NCBI GenBank assembly: GCA_965243415.1 | Contig: OZ251549.1 | Span: 4,402,001 to 4,466,000, forward strand | Reading direction: 5' to 3' | Source of the DNA: G965204755 sp965243415 | GTDB taxonomy: Bacteria; Acidobacteriota; Vicinamibacteria; Marinacidobacterales; Marinacidobacteraceae | DNA length: 64,000 nucleotides | Shown here: positions 59,434-64,000 of the stretch, piece after piece | How the letters are laid out: every line of letters begins with the position of its first letter | Position numbering within the stretch: position 1 is the stretch's first letter | The notes under the pieces: model-generated | What the model was told of the DNA's origin: nothing | What the model saw: only the letters and a program-made list of their open reading frames with translations | Database searches by the model: none | Program-made: the position numbers and the translations under genes

Positions 59434-60798
59434 TCAGGTGCGGTTCCTGGCATCGGCGAGGAGTTGGCGGACGGCTTCGGCGTTTTCGCTGTCGGGGGCG
59501 AGTTCGAGGTGGCGTTCCAAGGCGGCCACGGCGCCGGGGAAGTCCTCGATGCGGTACTTCAGGGCGCCGACCTTGAAGTGGAGATCGGCGTCGTCCGGAG
59601 CGGCGGCGGACTTCTGCTCGTACCAGGTGACGGCGGCGGACGGAATGTCGTCCTCGAGGCGCTTCAGGACGGCGGCGGCATCCGGGCCGTCCGGGACGGC
59701 TTCGAGGTGGCGCAGGAGGAGGGCGCCGGCGCCTTCGAGGTCACCGGCGTCCTGCTTCGCGTTGCTGACCTTGAGCAGGAGGGCGGCGTCGTTCGGGGTG
59801 GCGGCGAGGCGCTGCTCGTAGAACGGGAGGGCGGCTCCCGGTTCGATGGTCGCGACCAGGTCGATGGCGGCGGCGGCCTGGGCGGCCGTCGGGTCCAGTT
59901 CGAGGAATCGGATGAGCGCCCCGACAGCGGCTTCCGGTTCCCCGGCCTGGTACCGGAGCACGCCCACCTGGAACTGGGCGAGGGCCAGGTCCGGGTCGGC
60001 GAGGGCGGCGCGCTCGTAGAACTGCGCGGCGAGGTCCGGGCGCCCGGCGTTCATCGCGTAGGTGGCGTAGTTGTAGAGGTTCACCGCGCTGGCTTCGACG
60101 AGGTCCATCACCCGGTCGAAGGCGGCGATCGCCTCGCTCCACTGCTGGAGCCGGCCGTGGAGATCGGCGGCCGCCAGCAGACCCTCCTTCAGGGAGGAGT
60201 CGAGGGCGAAGGCCTGCTCGTAGGCCTCGATGGCCTCCGGATAGTTCTGCAGGCGCTCGTAGGTGGCGCCCAGGTTGAAGAAGGCGCCGGCGGAGTTCGG
60301 CGCCAACTCGGTGAAGGCGCGGAATCCTTCGGCGGCGGCCTCGAGGTCGCCGGACTCGAAGGCCTGCTGCGCCGCCTGCAGGTGGGCCTCGGCCTCCTGG
60401 GCCTCCTGGGGGCTCAGCACGCCCTCGGGGAGCGGGAAGAGGGTCTCCTCGATGAAGGACTGGCTGCCGGTCGAGATGTTCACGATCGCCTGCAGCGGCT
60501 CCCAACCGTCGCGTTCCATGGTGACCCGGTACATCCCGACCTGGAGACCGGCGCGGGTGAAGCGGCCGTCTTCGTTCGTCTCCACGGTGACCGGGCGGCC
60601 GCCGCCGTCGGCGAGGACGATGGAGACCCGGACGCCGGGGACCGGCTGCCCGTCCGGGTCGGTGAGGAGGCCGCGAAGCCCCCCGCGCTGCGCGAAGGCG
60701 GAGGCGGCGGGAGCGAGAGGGGCGGCAGGAGCGAGAGGGACAACCGCCGCGAGCAGGAGCGCGGCGGCGAGTCGGAATGGACGACGGCGAAACACCAT
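59434..60798 (-). CDS. exported TPR protein with carboxypeptidase-regulatory N-domain (copy 1)
   Basis: A 454-residue protein starting at 60798 behind GGAAGGAA. A signal peptide (to about residue 37) is followed by a carboxypeptidase-regulatory beta domain (LRGLLTDPDGQPVPGVRVSI, GRFTRAGLQVGMYRVTMERD), then about nine TPRs (NSAGAFFNLGATYERLQNYP, AVNLYNYATYAMNAGRPDLA). It is a tandem paralogue of the gene at 61053-62399. Such proteins are common in Acidobacteriota and may act in envelope assembly or polymer handling. It stops just 10 bases before the GHKL ATPase start, so it might be co-transcribed with the defence genes, though no functional link is evident. Confidence 0.8.
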   Translation of the reverse strand: MVFRRRPFRLAAALLLAAVVPLAPAAPLAPAASAFAQRGGLRGLLTDPDGQPVPGVRVSIVLADGGGRPVTVETNEDGRFTRAGLQVGMYRVTMERDGWEPLQAIVNISTGSQSFIEETLFPLPEGVLSPQEAQEAEAHLQAAQQAFESGDLEAAAEGFRAFTELAPNSAGAFFNLGATYERLQNYPEAIEAYEQAFALDSSLKEGLLAAADLHGRLQQWSEAIAAFDRVMDLVEASAVNLYNYATYAMNAGRPDLAAQFYERAALADPDLALAQFQVGVLRYQAGEPEAAVGALIRFLELDPTAAQAAAAIDLVATIEPGAALPFYEQRLAATPNDAALLLKVSNAKQDAGDLEGAGALLLRHLEAVPDGPDAAAVLKRLEDDIPSAAVTWYEQKSAAAPDDADLHFKVGALKYRIEDFPGAVAALERHLELAPDSENAEAVRQLLADARNRT

Positions 60799-61052
60799 GG
60801 CGAGTTCCTTCCGGGACGGTCTTCCCGGCGGCGCGTCGGGGCGCCGAGGCAAGCGCGGCAGCAACGGGCACGCGCGGGAGTTTTTCGGCTGCTTCGGAGG
60901 CGTTTTCGGGTGCTTGCGACCCGCCTCGTCGGCGCGCTCGGTGCAACGCCGCCGGACTCGAACCGGTTCCGCCGGCGGCACAGCCGAACCGGGGAGTCTA
61001 GCCCGGCGCGGGTCGAGAATGGCGCCGGATTTCGTGCCGGCGCCGGCGCCCG

Positions 61053-62399
61053 TCAGGGGCGGCTCTGGGCGTCGGCCAGTTGCTCGCGGGCGCTCGCGGC
61101 GTATTCGCCGTCGGGGGCCAGTTCCAGGTGGCGCTCGAAGGCGGTGACGGCGCCGGCGAAGTCTTCGGTCCGGTAGAGGACCGCGCCGAGCCGGAAGAAG
61201 GCCTCGGCGTCCTGGGGGTCGGCCTCGGCCTTCTGCTGCCAGTAGCGGATCGCGGCGACGGGGATGTCGTTTTCGAGGGAGGCGAGCGCCTCTTCCGCGT
61301 TCTCGCCCTCCGGGGCCTCTTCCAGGTACGCGAGGTAGGTCTCGGCCGCTCCGTCGAGGTCCCCGGACTGGTGCTGGACCCACCCCATCCGGTACCGCGA
61401 GGCGCTGTCGCCGGGATTCGCTTCCAGCCGCTTGCCGTAGTAGGAGACCGCGTCCTCCGGACGGGCCGCCGCCAGCACCTGGAGGGCGGCGTCGGCCTGG
61501 GGGCCGGTCAACTCGAGGTCGAGGTACCGGTCGAGGAACCCGGCGGCGGCGTCCAGGTCGCCGGCCTGGTACTTCATCAACCCCGCCTGGAAGTGGGCGA
61601 CGGCGAGTTGCGGGTCGGCGTTCGCCGCCTTCTCGTAGAACTCGACCGCGAGGTCGGCGCGCTCGGCGTTCGCGGCGTAGGTGGCGTAGTTGTAGAGCAG
61701 CATCGCGCTCGACTCGAGCAGGTCCGGCACCCGATCGAAGGTGGCCAGCGCCTCGTTCCACTGCCGCTGCCGACCCTGCAGGCCGGCCACCGCGAGCAGC
61801 GCGTGACCCAGCGACGGGTCGAGGTCCACCGCCTGCTCGTAGGCCAGGATCGCCGAGGTGAAGTCCTCCATCCGCTCGTAGGAGGCGCCCAGATTGAAGT
61901 AGGCGCCGGCCGAATTCGGCTGGAATTGGATGAAGGCGAGGAAGCCGGTGACCGCGGTTTCCCAGTCGCCGGACTCGAACCCGGCCTGGGCCTGCTCCAG
62001 GTGGATCTCGGCCTGCTGGGCTTCGGTCACGCTCAGCACGCCCTCGGGGAGGGGGCGGAAGGTCTCCTCGATGAACGCCTGGCTGCCGCTCGAGATGTTC
62101 ACGATCGCCTGGAGCGGCTCCCAGCCGTCGCGCTCCATCGTGACCCGGTAGGTGCCGACCCGGAGGGCGGCGCGGGCGAACCGGCCCTGGTCGTTCGTCT
62201 CCACGGTGATCGGGCGGCCGCCGCCGTCGGCGAGGACGATGGAGACCTGGACCGCGGGAACCGGGTTCCCCTCGGGGTCGAGGAGCGTGCCGCGAAGCGC
62301 GCCGCGCTGGGCGGCGGCGGCGGGAACCGTCGCGGCGAGGGGCGCAGCCAAGGCGAGCAGGAGCACGGCCGCGAGTCGGGCGGGCGGGCGGGCGTTCAC
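61053..62399 (-). CDS. exported TPR protein with carboxypeptidase-regulatory N-domain (copy 2)
   Basis: A 448-residue paralogue of the preceding gene, starting at a GTG (62399) behind AAGGAA. The two share the signal, the LRGTLLDPEGNPVPAVQVSI regulatory domain, the VTMERDGWEPLQAIVNIS junction and the TPR array, with scattered divergence over the whole length. The 254-bp gap between the copies has no gene. An old tandem duplication with both copies kept intact is the simplest reading. The function is unknown; an envelope TPR scaffold is likely. Confidence 0.8.
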   Translation of the reverse strand: MNARPPARLAAVLLLALAAPLAATVPAAAAQRGALRGTLLDPEGNPVPAVQVSIVLADGGGRPITVETNDQGRFARAALRVGTYRVTMERDGWEPLQAIVNISSGSQAFIEETFRPLPEGVLSVTEAQQAEIHLEQAQAGFESGDWETAVTGFLAFIQFQPNSAGAYFNLGASYERMEDFTSAILAYEQAVDLDPSLGHALLAVAGLQGRQRQWNEALATFDRVPDLLESSAMLLYNYATYAANAERADLAVEFYEKAANADPQLAVAHFQAGLMKYQAGDLDAAAGFLDRYLDLELTGPQADAALQVLAAARPEDAVSYYGKRLEANPGDSASRYRMGWVQHQSGDLDGAAETYLAYLEEAPEGENAEEALASLENDIPVAAIRYWQQKAEADPQDAEAFFRLGAVLYRTEDFAGAVTAFERHLELAPDGEYAASAREQLADAQSRP

Positions 62400-63048
62400 C
62401 GTGACGGGTTCCTTGCGGAGAAGTCTGGCCGGCGGCGCGGGAACGGGCCGCGGTTCCCCGGCGCTCGCGCGTTCCGGAACGGTCTCGGAAACGCTTTCGA
62501 TCGTGTTCGGGGGCTCTTCACCGGTTGGGGGCGCTCTCGCAGTGGCGCCCGGCTCGATCCGTATCCGGCGCGCGGCCGGGCCGGGGAGTTTAGCGGGAAG
62601 TTCCGGAACCGTAGAGAACCCTCGGTGTCCTCGGGGGCGGGCGGGATCGAGGGAGTGCGGCGCCCCGCTGCCCGTGGTCGCCGGTCGAGGCCGGGAGCGC
62701 CGGGATCCGGACGGATCCCGAACTCGAAACCGGCCCCGAGACCGGGGGAGGTCCCTCCCACGGGTCGGTGGCGCGGTGGTTCGGAGCCCGCCGACGGCGA
62801 CCGGCGAACCGGCAGCCGGCGCGGGGTTCGGGCCGGAACGAGGGGCCGAATCGGGCCCGGCCCCACCCCCGACCCCGCCCTGCGCCGGGCAGCGGGCGGG
62901 GGCCGCCGGGGGACCGGGGCGGAACCGGAGGGCGGCGGCGCGCTGTCCGCCCGCACCGCCGGAGCGGGGGACCCGGTCGGGGTTCGCGGAGGGGCCGGGG
63001 ACGACGCCGCCCGCATCGAGGGGAGCCCCCGACGGGGCCGGACCGCTC
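62400..63048. other. intergenic region between the DUF3501 operon and TPR genes
   Basis: A 649-bp GC-rich gap between two minus-strand genes. It should contain the terminator of the Fe-S/DUF3501 operon and the promoter of TPR copy 2. All open frames look like composition artefacts, rich in Arg, Gly and Pro. No RNA gene is seen. Confidence 0.35.
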
Positions 63049-63648
63049 TCAGGATCCGGCGGCGAGATCCTCGGCGAGGGCGCGGCGCTGGTCGTCCGTG
63101 AGGGCCGTTTCGAGGATCAGGGCCGGGAAGTCGCTGCCTACCGCCAGCGGGGTCTCGCCGCCGGTGTCGAAGCGGAGGTACTGCACCGAGGAGAGCCGGT
63201 CGTCGCCCACCTGGCGGGGGTCGAAGACCGCGTAGGCCCTGCGGTCGCCGGCGCAGCGCAGGTAGAGGCGCTCCACCAGGCCGCGCCATTCCACCAGGCG
63301 GCGGTCGCGCTCCGCCGGGTCGTCGAATTCGATGAGCAGGGTGGCGCCGATCTCGCCGGGGCCGCCGAGGAGGTCGTTGTAGGTCTCGATCTCGTGGCGG
63401 ATGGCCGACTCGCGGACGATCCGTTCGGCGCGGACCATCTCCAGCACTTGGTAGCGCATCGTCTCGTGGTTCTCGAAGAGGAAGGTCAGGTGGTCGCCGA
63501 GGTGGACGCGGCGCCGGTTCTTGGCCGCCATGGCCGAAGCGCGGATGGCGGCGCGCTCGTCGGCGTAGGTCTCGTAGTCCAGGATCTCTTCCCGGCGCAC
63601 CGGCTGCGGCGGGGGGCGGCGGGAGGGGCTCGCCGGAGCGGGGTTCAT
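63049..63648 (-). CDS. DUF3501 family protein
   Basis: A 199-residue protein matching the DUF3501 family throughout: ILDYETYADERAAIR, VHLGDHLTFLFENHETMRYQ, MVRAERIVRESAIRHEIETY, GATLLIEFDDPAERDRRL and QVGDDRLSSVQYLRFDTGG. The ATG overlaps the stop of the Fe-S oxidoreductase gene by four bases (ATGA), giving translational coupling. In many bacteria this family sits with a GlpC-like (heterodisulfide-reductase-type) Fe-S protein and rubrerythrin, which points to a role in redox or oxidative-stress metabolism. Its exact biochemical function is unknown. Confidence 0.87.
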   Translation of the reverse strand: MNPAPASPSRRPPPQPVRREEILDYETYADERAAIRASAMAAKNRRRVHLGDHLTFLFENHETMRYQVLEMVRAERIVRESAIRHEIETYNDLLGGPGEIGATLLIEFDDPAERDRRLVEWRGLVERLYLRCAGDRRAYAVFDPRQVGDDRLSSVQYLRFDTGGETPLAVGSDFPALILETALTDDQRRALAEDLAAGS

Positions 63649-64000
63649 GCGGAGGACGCCTCCGGGGGGTGCGCGCCGGCCGGCGGGTCGGCCGGCGGGT
63701 CGTCCGGGGCCGGCAGTCGGTTCTCGAAGCCGTCCTCCCGGTAGGCGCGGGCCAGGACGGTCATCGGGTGGAGGGGTTTCTTCCCGGCGTGCTGCTCGAA
63801 CTGGATCGCCGCCAGCGGGCAGTCGGTCGCCCAGAGGTCGGCCTCCGCCGCCCGCATGGAGTCGAAGGCCTTCTTCCCGGCGGCGACGGACGGGGCGAAG
63901 CCCTCGGTCTTCAGGGCGAAGGTGCCGTCGTGGCCGGAGCACTCCAGGGTGGCCACCGGGGTCACGCCGGGGATCTTCCGGATCAGGTCGCGCGCCCGGA
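63645..64000 (-). CDS. GlpC/heterodisulfide-reductase-like Fe-S oxidoreductase, 5' end outside the window
   Basis: The visible 118 or so C-terminal residues carry the tail of a CCG-type cysteine-rich domain: VATLECSGHDGTFALKTEGF, then LWATDCPLAAIQFEQHAGKK and HPMTVLARAY. In the classic CCG motif this reads CCxGHGG.., and here it is ECSGHDG, the form seen in DUF3501-linked members. The N-terminal 4Fe-4S ferredoxin part and start lie beyond the right edge. With DUF3501 it forms a coupled operon probably dealing with electron transfer or peroxide stress. Confidence 0.75.
   Translation of the reverse strand, partial: RARDLIRKIPGVTPVATLECSGHDGTFALKTEGFAPSVAAGKKAFDSMRAAEADLWATDCPLAAIQFEQHAGKKPLHPMTVLARAYREDGFENRLPAPDDPPADPPAGAHPPEASSA

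Overview
The window is one continuous high-GC (roughly 70 %) bacterial segment with dense coding on both strands, no rRNA or tRNA gene that I can see, and no CRISPR array. The gene families point to a Gram-negative, aerobic or facultative heterotroph of the Acidobacteriota kind. They include an Oar-like TonB-dependent receptor with a carboxypeptidase-regulatory N-domain, two TPR proteins with the same kind of N-domain, many lipoproteins and twin-arginine substrates, a multihaem cytochrome c with TPRs and a DUF3501/Fe-S oxidoreductase pair. The phylum call is an inference from family content only.

Layout. 1-6.6 kb: a truncated AAA ATPase, an erythromycin-esterase-like lipoprotein, a secreted Cys-rich protein, a sigma-70 factor with an added CX2CX4C motif, and a seven-haem cytochrome c/TPR gene broken by an in-frame TGA. 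6.7-11 kb: two Cys-rich peptides with lanthipeptide-like leaders downstream of a TonB-dependent receptor. 11.5-18 kb: a circularly permuted D-amino-acid-oxidase-like enzyme divergent from an HD-domain protein, a decayed VapBC locus, an APC permease, a lipoprotein RidA with a 96-bp tandem repeat at its 3' end, and a DinB protein. 18-20.3 kb: an AAA ATPase followed by two tandem copies of an unknown gene. 20.3-26.5 kb: a lipoprotein hydrolase whose 5' end is buried in repeats, and two exported amidohydrolases. 26.8-36.9 kb: a STAS/ATPase/STAS-like fusion, a fumarylacetoacetase-family enzyme, an altered DndC-like protein with a partial duplication, a 2-hydroxyacid dehydrogenase, an amidase, an AbiEii-like nucleotidyltransferase pair and an exported class V aminotransferase-fold enzyme.

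37.9-43.1 kb: a tight three-gene signalling operon made of a receiver-PP2C phosphatase, a LivJ-type binding protein and a hybrid-free sensor kinase. A likely model is that the binding protein presents a ligand to the kinase, which signals to the receiver-phosphatase. An IS1380-family element and a PH/SHOCT protein follow. 45.9-62.4 kb, all on the minus strand: TPR proteins flank a four-gene block that looks like a defence locus. It holds a sacsin/HSP90-type GHKL ATPase, an SNF2-type helicase, an AAA_14/DUF4143 ATPase with a palindrome over its start codon, and a NACHT-type NTPase ending in a PD-(D/E)XK nuclease motif. The window closes inside a DUF3501/Fe-S oxidoreductase operon.

The observations most worth following are the Cys-rich RiPP-like peptide pair with a shared upstream element, the GHKL-helicase-AAA-NACHT/nuclease block, the DndC homologue that has lost its Fe-S and PP-loop residues, and the permuted flavoenzyme. 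Several genes carry fresh-looking lesions or tandem duplications, so the region is either undergoing active rearrangement or contains assembly errors.
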